A DNA stretch of 5,566 nt from Bryobacterales bacterium (lineage in GTDB: Bacteria > Acidobacteriota > Terriglobia > Bryobacterales > Bryobacteraceae). Below are positions 1-5,290 of the stretch, in pieces. The stretch's first letter is position 1; every line of letters starts with the position of its first letter. The stretch is from NCBI GenBank assembly GCA_003132905.1, contig PKZC01000252.1:1-5566 (forward strand), read 5' to 3'. Both the position numbers and the translations under genes were made by a program. Below the pieces are notes generated by a model. It was not told where the DNA came from and ran no database searches. It worked only from the letters and a program-made list of their open reading frames with translations.

Positions 1-888
1 AGAAAGCGCATCGCTCCCCGCACCTTGAGCCAGAGTCGGATGGAGCTGCCGCAGGGCGGCATCAACCGCTTGTTCAATCGTGAGAGCGGATGAGACTATT
101 TGATGGGTCAATATCAACCCAAATCCGCCGGAAGCAACGTGCTGTTCAAGGCGCTTGTAACAAGCCACGCTCTTGCCGAGGCCGGACTCCGCAACAATGA
201 ACACGACATCTTGTGCATCGGCGGCGACAATCGATGAATCAAGGCCGCGCGATACCCAGGCGGTTGCATCGTCGCTCGGCCGATGAGCGCGAAGACTGTC
301 GCGCGATAACTTCGCGAGCAATTCGTTCGAGAGACGCTCTTGATCGATGCCGAGATATTGGGCCCTCAGCCATTGCCCCGCCGGAGTAGTGTCGAGAAAA
401 TGGGCCAACCGCGATACCGACCAGATGTCGATATCGAGATCGTGTGCCTTTCCGGCGGCGTGTGTATCGCGGACAAGCGCGTCAGGCGGCTCTTGATTGG
501 TGGTTAGAATGAGGGTCCCGCGCAGCAAAGGTGCGCGCACCTTTTCATCCGCAAACAGTTTCGCTGTCTTGATAAGGTCGCCAGCCGGCATGGTGGGTTT
601 GCCACCTCCCCGGGGGTTTACCGTCGCCGGGTCATGAAGCCATTTCTTTTGCAGATCATCACGCGCGCATGTCGTATGATGCGCCGCAATCATGCGCGGT
701 TGGGGATTTGTTACAAAAGTAATCCCATCTACCGGCCCTTTGACGGTCTTGCCCGCAGGATTGACGCCCGGGTGAAGCAACGAAGCGTATTCGGGCTTCG
801 CCTCCCGCAAAATAGCCATAGCAAGCCGCTCGAACTTGGCTTGGTCCGTCATTTCCGACAGTGCTTTGGTCGTATTGTGCGATGTCAT
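1..888 (-). CDS. P-loop NTPase with nuclease-like N-terminal region (N-terminal 296 codons, 3' end outside window)
   Basis: The frame is open without a stop from ATG at 888 down to base 1, so only the N-terminal 296 residues are present. A Walker A motif, AESGLGKS, lies at residues 233-240 just after a hydrophobic strand (DVVFIV), as at the start of an NTPase domain. Residues 18-87 resemble a PD-(D/E)XK-type fold: FERLA (19-23), then PVDGI (52-56), then a strand ending AAHHTT (68-73). No clean D/E-x-K follows, so nuclease activity is uncertain. Residues 120-185 contain a second strand-helix segment with LILTTNQEPP and LDIDIWSVSRLAHFLD. A nuclease-like domain followed by a large NTPase is the layout of many STAND/NACHT-type defence proteins; that is inference. 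No Shine-Dalgarno sequence precedes the ATG; Met13 (ATG 852-850) is an alternative start. The gene is divergent from the HTH gene at 1089. Confidence 0.75.
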   Translation of the reverse strand, partial: MTSHNTTKALSEMTDQAKFERLAMAILREAKPEYASLLHPGVNPAGKTVKGPVDGITFVTNPQPRMIAAHHTTCARDDLQKKWLHDPATVNPRGGGKPTMPAGDLIKTAKLFADEKVRAPLLRGTLILTTNQEPPDALVRDTHAAGKAHDLDIDIWSVSRLAHFLDTTPAGQWLRAQYLGIDQERLSNELLAKLSRDSLRAHRPSDDATAWVSRGLDSSIVAADAQDVVFIVAESGLGKSVACYKRLEQHVASGGFGLILTHQIVSSALTIEQAVDAALRQLHPTLAQGAGSDALS

Positions 889-1002
889 GCGTTTAAAAAA
901 TGAGATGTCGAGGCGGAAGTCATTAAGACTCAATTGTCTGCTTTTAGGATGGTGGCGACGGTCCTCCGGCGCAAGACAGCAGCGGCTCGAACCAGCAATA
1001 TC

Positions 1003-1086
1003 AATAAGTTATACCTTATTATTCCGTGCAATATTGATAAGCTATACCTTATTGTATTCTTCACTAATTATATGATATACCTTATC
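1003..1086. promoter_or_regulatory. Array of three operator-like repeats at 33-bp period upstream of the HTH-Fic operon
   Basis: TATACCTTAT occurs at 1010-1019, 1043-1052 and 1076-1085, exactly 33 bp apart each time. The first copy sits in AATAAGTTATACCTTATT (1003-1020), which matches its own reverse complement at 16 of 18 positions. The second, GATAAGCTATACCTTATT (1036-1053), matches at 14 of 18. The third keeps the right arm but has a weaker left arm (ATATG) and ends 3 nt before the HTH start codon. Copies 1 and 2 are alike over 26 bp (995-1020 and 1028-1053, 23 of 26 identical). A 33-bp period is about three helical turns, so bound proteins would sit on one face. The likely ligand is the HTH protein encoded immediately downstream. 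Confidence 0.75.
1071..1076 (+). promoter_or_regulatory. Putative -10 element (TATGAT) of the HTH-Fic operon
   Basis: TATGAT matches the sigma70 -10 consensus at 5 of 6 positions and overlaps the third operator-like repeat. No good -35 box lies 16-18 bp upstream. Transcription from it would start near 1083, leaving almost no leader before the ATG at 1089, consistent with the absence of a Shine-Dalgarno sequence there. Repressor binding at the repeat would cover this element. Confidence 0.35.
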
Positions 1087-1088
1087 GC

Positions 1089-1541
1089 ATGAAAGATGCC
1101 ATCCGCCACCTCGACAAGCGTTTCCGCGGCTTGCACCCCCTGCTCAAAAGCCCCCGCCCGCCCAAAGGCTGGCTGCGAGCTGTCCGGGACGCGCTCGGCA
1201 TGACCAGCGCGCAATTCGCAAAGCGCCTCGCCGTGTCTCAGCCCCGCATCATAGAGCTTGAAAAGTCGGAAATGAGCGGCGTCGTTTCAATGAATACCTT
1301 GCAACGCGCAGCCGAAACGCTCGGTTGCCGCCTCGTTTACGCACTGGTGCCCGAACAGCCGCTTGAAGACACCGTGCGTGCGCGCGCAAAACTCATTGCA
1401 ACGCGCCAGTCGGGTGCCGTCGAACACACCATGCGCCTCGAGGATCAGGCGGTAACGAGCAAGCAGGTCAGCAAGGAGCTTCTTGAGCGGCGCATCGAGG
1501 AATTGATGCGCCGCCCTGCCCGCCTTTGGGATGATAAATGA
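1089..1541 (+). CDS. Mobile mystery protein A-type HTH regulator, probable antitoxin of the Fic pair
   Basis: This 150-aa protein fits the mobile mystery protein A family (TIGR02612): PPKGWLRAVRDALGM (24-38), an XRE-type helix-turn-helix around residues 39-60 (SAQFAKRL, turn, SQPRIIELEKSE), then a TLQRAAETLGCRLVYALVP segment (70-88). The C-terminal part is helical and charged and ends in ARLWDDK. The family is known to occur beside the Fic-domain mobile mystery protein B, as here, and the length is normal for it. Its stop overlaps the Fic start by ATGA, which suggests coupled translation and matched dosage. No Shine-Dalgarno sequence precedes the ATG, and the operator-like array ends 3 nt upstream, so the message may be nearly leaderless. 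Roles as autorepressor and as antitoxin are inferred from position and domain. Confidence 0.9.
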   Translation: MKDAIRHLDKRFRGLHPLLKSPRPPKGWLRAVRDALGMTSAQFAKRLAVSQPRIIELEKSEMSGVVSMNTLQRAAETLGCRLVYALVPEQPLEDTVRARAKLIATRQSGAVEHTMRLEDQAVTSKQVSKELLERRIEELMRRPARLWDDK

Positions 1542-2125
1542 CGGACCCGTACCACGCCGACGACCACGCAACACCGCTCACGCCGGCAGAACGCGACGGG
1601 CTTATTCCGACCCACGTCACCTTGCGCGGCGAGTTGAACGAACTCGAACAAAAGAACATTGCGGAAGCCGATAGCTGGGCTTTTGTCCGCAAGCGCGGCG
1701 TTCTCGGCGAACCTTTTCTGCTCGGCCTTCATCGGCGAATGTTCAAGCGCGTTTGGCGTTGGGCGGGAAAGTATCGCAAAAGTGACCGCACCAATCTGGG
1801 CGTAAAACCTCACCTCATCCAGCCAGAATTAAGACAGGCTATCGACGATGCGCAGTACTGGATCGATCACAACTCCTATCAGCCCGATGAATTAGCGGTG
1901 CGTTTTCACCACCGGATAGTGGTCATCCATCCGTTTCCAAATGGAAACGGGCGCTGGTCGCGAATGGCGGCGGATTTGCTGATTGTTAAGCTAGGTGGTA
2001 ACCGCTTCACCTGGGGCCGCGCCAATCTTCAAGAAAAAGGCGATTTGCGGAGGGCCTATATCGACGCATTACAGGTGGCCGACAAGCACGATTTCACCGC
2101 GCTTATTGCCTTCGCACGTTCGTAA
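1538..2125 (+). CDS. Mobile mystery protein B, Fic/DOC-family protein (probable toxin)
   Basis: The 195-aa protein carries the Fic signature HPFPNGNGR at residues 131-139, with His131 as the expected catalytic base and the following loop binding nucleotide phosphates. Fic proteins usually transfer AMP or another phosphate-containing group from a nucleotide to a target protein. Family-typical segments of mobile mystery protein B (TIGR02613) are also visible: TRGELNE-like TLRGELNELEQKNI (28-41), LHRRMFKRVWRWAG (64-77), DDAQYWID (103-110), AVRFHHR (120-126) and the ending LIAFARS. The position usually held by Asp/Glu in AMP-transferring Fic proteins is Asn135, so activity cannot be assumed. TLRGE in the N-terminal helix is a near match to the inhibitory motif [S/T]xxxE[G/N]. 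The gene overlaps the HTH gene by 4 nt; toxicity is inferred. Confidence 0.92.
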   Translation: MTDPYHADDHATPLTPAERDGLIPTHVTLRGELNELEQKNIAEADSWAFVRKRGVLGEPFLLGLHRRMFKRVWRWAGKYRKSDRTNLGVKPHLIQPELRQAIDDAQYWIDHNSYQPDELAVRFHHRIVVIHPFPNGNGRWSRMAADLLIVKLGGNRFTWGRANLQEKGDLRRAYIDALQVADKHDFTALIAFARS

Positions 2126-2141
2126 ATAGAGACGCGGGCTT

Positions 2142-2399
2142 GTGAACATCGAGGGACTATATTCGTGGGTTACAAGACCGCTCTTTCGGACAAATGGGCA
2201 AGATCCGGATGTGCGGGATGATGGAAGTCACATCGACGTAAATGAGACGATCGATAAGACGGTCTTCGACCGCTGGCGCTCTGATCCATCCTATCGGCCA
2301 CAAAACATTCTTGAATGGGCCGGGCGCAAAAAAGTGGATCCGGCCAAGTTGACGAATTCTGTGCGAACCGATGATCCCAAGGTAGAAATACCCGATTAA
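2142..2399 (+). CDS. Hypothetical 85-aa protein downstream of the Fic gene
   Basis: I do not recognise this protein. It starts with GTG 16 nt after the Fic stop on the same strand, so it is probably the last gene of that operon. It is soluble and acidic overall, with no signal peptide or membrane segment. It contains a charged middle stretch (DPDVRDDGSHIDVNETIDK, about residues 21-39) and a short helical part near NILEWAGRKK (55-64). There is no clear Shine-Dalgarno sequence before the GTG, so the start is uncertain, and translation may depend on ribosomes finishing the Fic gene. The opposite-strand frame (2157-2453) looks like a shadow. The gene could be an accessory part of the HTH-Fic module or an unrelated passenger. 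Confidence 0.5.
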   Translation: MNIEGLYSWVTRPLFRTNGQDPDVRDDGSHIDVNETIDKTVFDRWRSDPSYRPQNILEWAGRKKVDPAKLTNSVRTDDPKVEIPD

Positions 2400-2410
2400 T
2401 ATTAGAGTAA

Positions 2411-2440
2411 GGGCGGGAAGGACTAATTTTTCCCTAGCCC
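2411..2440. terminator. Hairpin between convergent genes, possible bidirectional terminator
   Basis: GGGCGGGAA (2411-2419) can pair with TTCCC-TA-GCCC (2430-2440), giving 9 bp with a two-base TA bulge and a 10-nt loop. It lies between the plus-strand 85-aa gene ending at 2399 and the minus-strand membrane protein gene, and covers the latter's stop codon (2423-2425). There is no good T-run on either side, so it may be a weak or factor-assisted terminator. Confidence 0.35.
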
Positions 2441-2812
2441 GATCTTCTCGCAAAACTGATGAAATAAGTATTCGAGAAGAATGGTGACGTGTTCACTCCC
2501 AAATCGTTTAGCCAATCCAAGCAGGATGACAAGTTCTAATAGAAAAATGCAGACGACGCCTACCCAAGACAGGTGTTGAAACACGGCCATATCAATAAGA
2601 ACGGTGCCAATGGCGATTGCATAAAATCGGTCCTCTTGCTGACCATCCATTTCTTTTTGAAGTCGCTGCTCAAGCGCGGCTGCGCTCTCGTCAACCGGCA
2701 ACGGCGGACTGGCGTCAGCCCCGCGCGAAAAAACTTCGGAAAGTGGCTTATTAGCCGGTGGCGACCCACCAGCCTTAGGCGGCTCGGGGCTCGGTTCGCC
2801 TTCGGTACTCAT
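2423..2812 (-). CDS. Small two-helix membrane protein, candidate toxin partner of the Panacea-domain protein
   Basis: The 129-aa protein has three parts. Residues 1-42 are proline-rich and probably disordered. Residues 43-62 form a charged helix (ALEQRLQKEMDGQQEDR) that could form a coiled coil. Two hydrophobic stretches, about 63-80 (FYAIAIGTVLIDMAVFQH) and 83-101 (WVGVVCIFLLELVILLGLA), form a membrane hairpin carrying acidic residues at Asp74 and Glu93. A short amphipathic tail (102-129) follows. No signal peptide is evident. The start is supported by GAGGA at 2821-2825, 8 nt before the ATG and inside the upstream Panacea gene, which it overlaps by 38 nt. Panacea antitoxins are known to pair with many toxins, some of which depolarise membranes, so a membrane-acting toxin is a reasonable inference. 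I do not recognise the family, and an accessory membrane protein is possible. Confidence 0.82.
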   Translation of the reverse strand: MSTEGEPSPEPPKAGGSPPANKPLSEVFSRGADASPPLPVDESAAALEQRLQKEMDGQQEDRFYAIAIGTVLIDMAVFQHLSWVGVVCIFLLELVILLGLAKRFGSEHVTILLEYLFHQFCEKIGLGKN

Positions 2813-3227
2813 CCAGAATGTCCTCGTCTGGAATGGTTATGCCGAGACTACCCGGCTTATAATTCTTTGCCCAAGCGCCGTCCTTCCAGTGGGTAATTGC
2901 CACCAGTTCACCCGGCTTCTTGCCAGCTAAGAATGTGCAGACGTTGTGAAGTGACATTTCGCGCAGACCGTCGTTCGGACGGGGCTCGCCAAAAAATACA
3001 TCTTGAATTGGATTCGCGCCGAACATACGCACGCGACGATAAACGTCAGGTACAACGGGACCGTAATCCCACGCTTCAAAGTCCGCATCGACGAGCCGAG
3101 CGCCGTTATTCTCGCCCATGAAAATCATCTGAGCGAGGTACATAATTTTCTGTAGGCCGAGATTTGTGATTTTCCACGAGCCGTGCTCGCAAATCTTACG
3201 GGCCGCCTGATTTGCTGTTAGTGGCAT
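2775..3227 (-). CDS. Panacea (DUF4065, SocA/GepA-like) domain protein, probable antitoxin
   Basis: The 150-aa protein is a single Panacea domain. Visible hallmarks are LQKIMYLAQ (25-33), FEAWDYGPVVPDVYRRV (50-66) and THWKDGAWAKNY (112-123); the last matches the family's usual TH-x(5)-W-x(3)-Y ending. The domain is known as a broadly used toxin-neutralising fold (PanA of PanAT systems; SocA, the proteolytic adaptor for SocB in Caulobacter). The length suits a stand-alone antitoxin without an added DNA-binding domain. The start has GAGGG just upstream (minus strand, around 3232-3236). The gene is first in a two-gene minus-strand operon and overlaps the membrane protein gene by 38 nt, the compact antitoxin-first arrangement expected of a toxin-antitoxin pair. 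Pairing with that particular protein is inferred from the overlap. Confidence 0.9.
   Translation of the reverse strand: MPLTANQAARKICEHGSWKITNLGLQKIMYLAQMIFMGENNGARLVDADFEAWDYGPVVPDVYRRVRMFGANPIQDVFFGEPRPNDGLREMSLHNVCTFLAGKKPGELVAITHWKDGAWAKNYKPGSLGITIPDEDILDEYRRRTEPRAA
2821..2825 (-). promoter_or_regulatory. Shine-Dalgarno site of the membrane protein gene
   Basis: On the minus strand this reads GAGGA, with 8 nt to the ATG at 2812. It lies inside the end of the Panacea gene and supports the start that gives a 38-nt overlap, so translation of the second gene is probably coupled to the first. Confidence 0.6.
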
Positions 3228-3243
3228 GGGACCCTCGATGGTT

Positions 3244-3323
3244 CAGTCCGCATAGTGCAGCATTTAGGTAAACTGTCGCTGAATCGCAACCTTAATCGGT
3301 GGCCCATATGGTAATGCGGACTG
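3244..3323. repeat. Perfect 10-bp inverted repeat flanking the putative Panacea operon promoter
   Basis: CAGTCCGCAT at 3244-3253 and its exact reverse complement ATGCGGACTG at 3314-3323 are 60 bp apart (70 bp centre to centre). One arm would lie around the transcription start and the other upstream of the -35 box. That would suit a repressor that loops DNA, but the protein and function are unknown, and the arms could also be the ends of a small element. Confidence 0.5.
3261..3289 (-). promoter_or_regulatory. Putative promoter of the Panacea-membrane protein operon
   Basis: On the minus strand, TTGCGA (3289-3284) as -35 (4 of 6 consensus) is followed after 17 bp by TAAATG (3266-3261) as -10 (3 of 6). 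Transcription would start near 3254, about 27 nt before the Panacea ATG. The match is weak, but position and spacing suit, and both arms of the inverted repeat lie just outside it. Confidence 0.3.
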
Positions 3324-3790
3324 CCTATTTCGGCCAGTATCGACATTCTCGGTAGTTGGTCATGTCAATTAAGGCCTACCTAATGGGCTAGCTCGAACGG
3401 CGGCATATTTGTCGAATGGCGCACTCAAAATCCATTCACCGCCTAACTCAGGAAGCGCGATGCCACCGGCCGGACCGTTTCCTAACGCGACAACCACGAA
3501 AATATGCGCCGCCACGAATGTACGGGTCCGGCGCTGCCGCCGTCGCCGGCCCAATGAAACCGGTCACATCTCGGATTTCAACTGCGGTCAAATGCCATCC
3601 GCCGGAGAAGACTACTATGTCGATAGTCTCTCGACCCAGAACGGCGGCGCGTGTCATCGCAGCAGGGAGGCGCGGTCACGTTCGGGTTCGTCGTCCGGAC
3701 AGTGGAAACCAGCGTTGTCAGCTCTGCTTGTGAGGGTTAAAAGAACGCAGCAAAATAGAAGGTTGCCAGCGGTCACGTAGCGCGCCTCTA
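3324..3790. other. Gene-poor stretch between the Panacea and Shedu genes, possible gene remains
   Basis: No intact gene is convincing here. The plus-strand frames (3409-3780 and 3416-3733) are arginine-, serine- and proline-rich and look like shadows. Two overlapping minus-strand frames look more protein-like. One (3657-3448) reads IDIVVFSGGWHLTAVEIRDV near its start. The other, in a different frame (3554-3369), reads HIFVVVALGNGPAGGIALPE and then GGEWILSAPFDKYAAV. Read together with one frameshift near 3500-3520 they could be one decayed gene. I cannot name a family and see no start signal or terminator. Confidence 0.3.
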
Positions 3791-5020
3791 TTACTTCAGC
3801 TGCTTTCGGATGTTCTTGAGGCGTTCAAGAAGCTCGTCGTAAAGTATGAAGCTGATATTTTTCAACGCGACGCCGAGTTTGCGGAAGTCCGCCGCCTCCT
3901 TTGGTGTCTTGAACTGCTTGCTGGATCCGCCGACGATATAGCCGCGCGGGCGCACAACGACGATGTTGATGCCCTTCTTCCTCCGGACCGCCCTGGCGTA
4001 TTCATCTCCATTGCGGACCACCTCGTCGATATAATTCTCGATCTGAGAGATCGCCTGGGCAACCTCGGGACGCCAATAGTAGTTCTCGTGACTGGCGTCG
4101 TAGGCGAGGAGCTGCGTGTCGTGACGCTTGATTTCGAACACGTCGACGAATCCGAGAACATCGACGAGAACGAAATCGGGGTAGCTTACGCTGATGCTTA
4201 CGTTTTGCTTTTCGATCGACGCAACATAGTTCGCCATGAACTTGAATACCTTTCCTTCGAGAAAGATCTGCCACTCGTGCTCACGGAGCGTCGTCTTCTT
4301 CAAATTCCGCTCGAACTCGGCGATGACATCGTCGAGAAAGATTCGGTCTGTGATCTTCTTCGTCCTGCTGAGTAGCAAATCACGTCCGGCCTTCACCCCC
4401 TTCTTCTTTCCCTTGGCCGTCTCCGCAAAGATGGCGGGGAAAAACTCGTTAAGCCGGTTCAGATCATCCTCGTTGAGCTTTTTGGTCACATTCTTGCGGC
4501 GGAGCAACGCCGCGATCTCCCCGCCCCGGTAATCGTCGAACGTGGGAGGAGCGATCTTGATGCGAGTAGGAAACTTAGTGCTGAGGAAAGAGCCTACGGC
4601 CGTCCGCAACTCAGTATTGTTCTCCTCGTTAATCTGGCCGAGTTTCACCATGAGATTTTTCACGTCGCTGTACGGAATGGTGACAACAGTCCGGCCGAAT
4701 GCACGCTTGATCGACTTGCTGGCGCTGTTGGCGATAACGAGTTCCAACGGCTGACCGGGTCCGAACTGGCGGCCCAAGACCGCCAGGAGAAAAATGCCCT
4801 TGCGACCAAACCCGTAGCCGCGCCGGTTTAGGAATAGACCGGTCGGGAGGCCTTGAAAGCCGGCCAATGTAATGGTGGGAAATGTGCCGCTCTCACCGCC
4901 GCGGTTGTGATAAATCGTCTTCTTCGCACGGCTGTGGACTTCATATACGCAGTAGGTCTTGTCCTTACTATCGTAGACCTTCGTGACGTCTCCCGACGAT
5001 GCTGGCTTTCCGCGCCTCAT
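3791..5020 (-). CDS. sduA: Shedu (SduA, DUF4263) antiphage nuclease
   Basis: Shedu is a one-gene antiphage system whose C-terminal PD-(D/E)XK nuclease domain cuts DNA. Counting from the ATG at 5020 (409 aa), the DUF4263 domain spans about 245-400: EHEWQIFLE (247-255), YPDF with catalytic Asp282, FEIKR with Glu296 and Lys298, WRPEVAQAISQIENYI (316-331) with Gln326 and Tyr330, then INIVVVRPRGYIVG (351-364). All expected active-site residues are present. Residues 1-240 form a variable N-terminal region with several strands and a basic linker (KGKKKGVKAGR), probably the sensing or assembly part. An in-frame ATG at 5122 would add 34 residues, but it has no Shine-Dalgarno sequence and its residues look non-conserved. 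The 5020 ATG has GGAG 10 nt upstream, so I prefer it. The gene stands alone on its strand with gaps on both sides, as usual for Shedu. Confidence 0.9.
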   Translation of the reverse strand: MRRGKPASSGDVTKVYDSKDKTYCVYEVHSRAKKTIYHNRGGESGTFPTITLAGFQGLPTGLFLNRRGYGFGRKGIFLLAVLGRQFGPGQPLELVIANSASKSIKRAFGRTVVTIPYSDVKNLMVKLGQINEENNTELRTAVGSFLSTKFPTRIKIAPPTFDDYRGGEIAALLRRKNVTKKLNEDDLNRLNEFFPAIFAETAKGKKKGVKAGRDLLLSRTKKITDRIFLDDVIAEFERNLKKTTLREHEWQIFLEGKVFKFMANYVASIEKQNVSISVSYPDFVLVDVLGFVDVFEIKRHDTQLLAYDASHENYYWRPEVAQAISQIENYIDEVVRNGDEYARAVRRKKGINIVVVRPRGYIVGGSSKQFKTPKEAADFRKLGVALKNISFILYDELLERLKNIRKQLK

Positions 5021-5162
5021 AGCTGCAATGCTCCGGCTGTGTGGGAGGACACTCTGCACCGGGAGTTTTGATATCAGATTCGCGGCAATGACGGTGCACC
5101 GCCCCGCGCAACCAGCCTTCATCTATTGAGACCCGCGGAACATCCATGTGAGCGGAAAGAGA

Positions 5163-5178
5163 GCCCGGCGGACCGGGC
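5163..5178 (-). terminator. GC-rich hairpin upstream of the Shedu gene, terminator or leader element
   Basis: GCCCGG and CCGGGC form a perfect 6-bp stem with a 4-nt loop. On the minus strand it is followed by TCTCTTTCC, a pyrimidine-rich tail resembling a weak intrinsic terminator. It lies between the right-edge gene and Shedu. It could back up termination of the former or, if Shedu is transcribed from about 5188, sit in the Shedu leader. Confidence 0.4.
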
Positions 5179-5194
5179 CGCTCGAAACCGGCCG

Positions 5195-5222
5195 TTCATA
5201 TTATGCGTCATGAAACCGCCAA
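5195..5222 (-). promoter_or_regulatory. Putative Shedu promoter
   Basis: On the minus strand, TTGGCG (5222-5217, 4 of 6) and TATGAA (5200-5195, 4 of 6) are separated by 16 bp. Transcription would begin near 5188, upstream of the 5163-5178 hairpin, with a leader of about 65 or 168 nt depending on the true Shedu start. The support is consensus likeness and position only. Confidence 0.3.
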
Positions 5223-5263
5223 CTGGTGCGCAGGACCAGACCTTGCGTTCATAACCGGCACCA

Positions 5264-5280
5264 CAAAAAGCCGCGGGGCT
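5264..5280 (-). terminator. Small intrinsic-like terminator of the right-edge gene
   Basis: On the minus strand, AGCC-CCGC-GGCT is followed directly by a run of T (TTTT after the stem), 11 nt beyond the stop codon at 5291-5293. The stem is only 4 bp, so it may be weak, but the position is right for ending this transcript before Shedu. Confidence 0.4.
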
Positions 5281-5290
5281 GAACAATCAC

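Noticed and set aside
634..1075. Plus-strand frames at 634-903 and 836-1075
   Set aside because: They lie largely opposite the open minus-strand NTPase gene, are arginine- and serine-rich, and the second runs through the operator-like repeats.
995..1085. The repeats before the HTH gene as a CRISPR array or replication iterons
   Set aside because: There are only three short copies, no distinct spacers and no cas or replication gene nearby; the dyads and position fit operators better.
1287..1813. Minus-strand frames opposite the HTH and Fic genes
   Set aside because: They are antisense to two clearly recognised families and have no family features.
2157..2453. 98-aa minus-strand frame opposite the 85-aa gene
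   Set aside because: It overlaps the end of the membrane protein gene in another frame and has no start signal; the plus-strand gene fits the operon better.
2573..3121. Plus-strand frames at 2573-2896 and 2897-3121
   Set aside because: They are shadows of the membrane protein and Panacea genes with basic, low-complexity composition.
3409..3780. 123-aa plus-strand frame between the Panacea and Shedu genes
   Set aside because: It is rich in Arg, Ser and Pro, has no recognisable domain, and the minus-strand frames there look more protein-like.
3862..5071. Frames on both strands inside the Shedu gene
   Set aside because: The Shedu frame contains a full DUF4263 active site, so the others are shadows.
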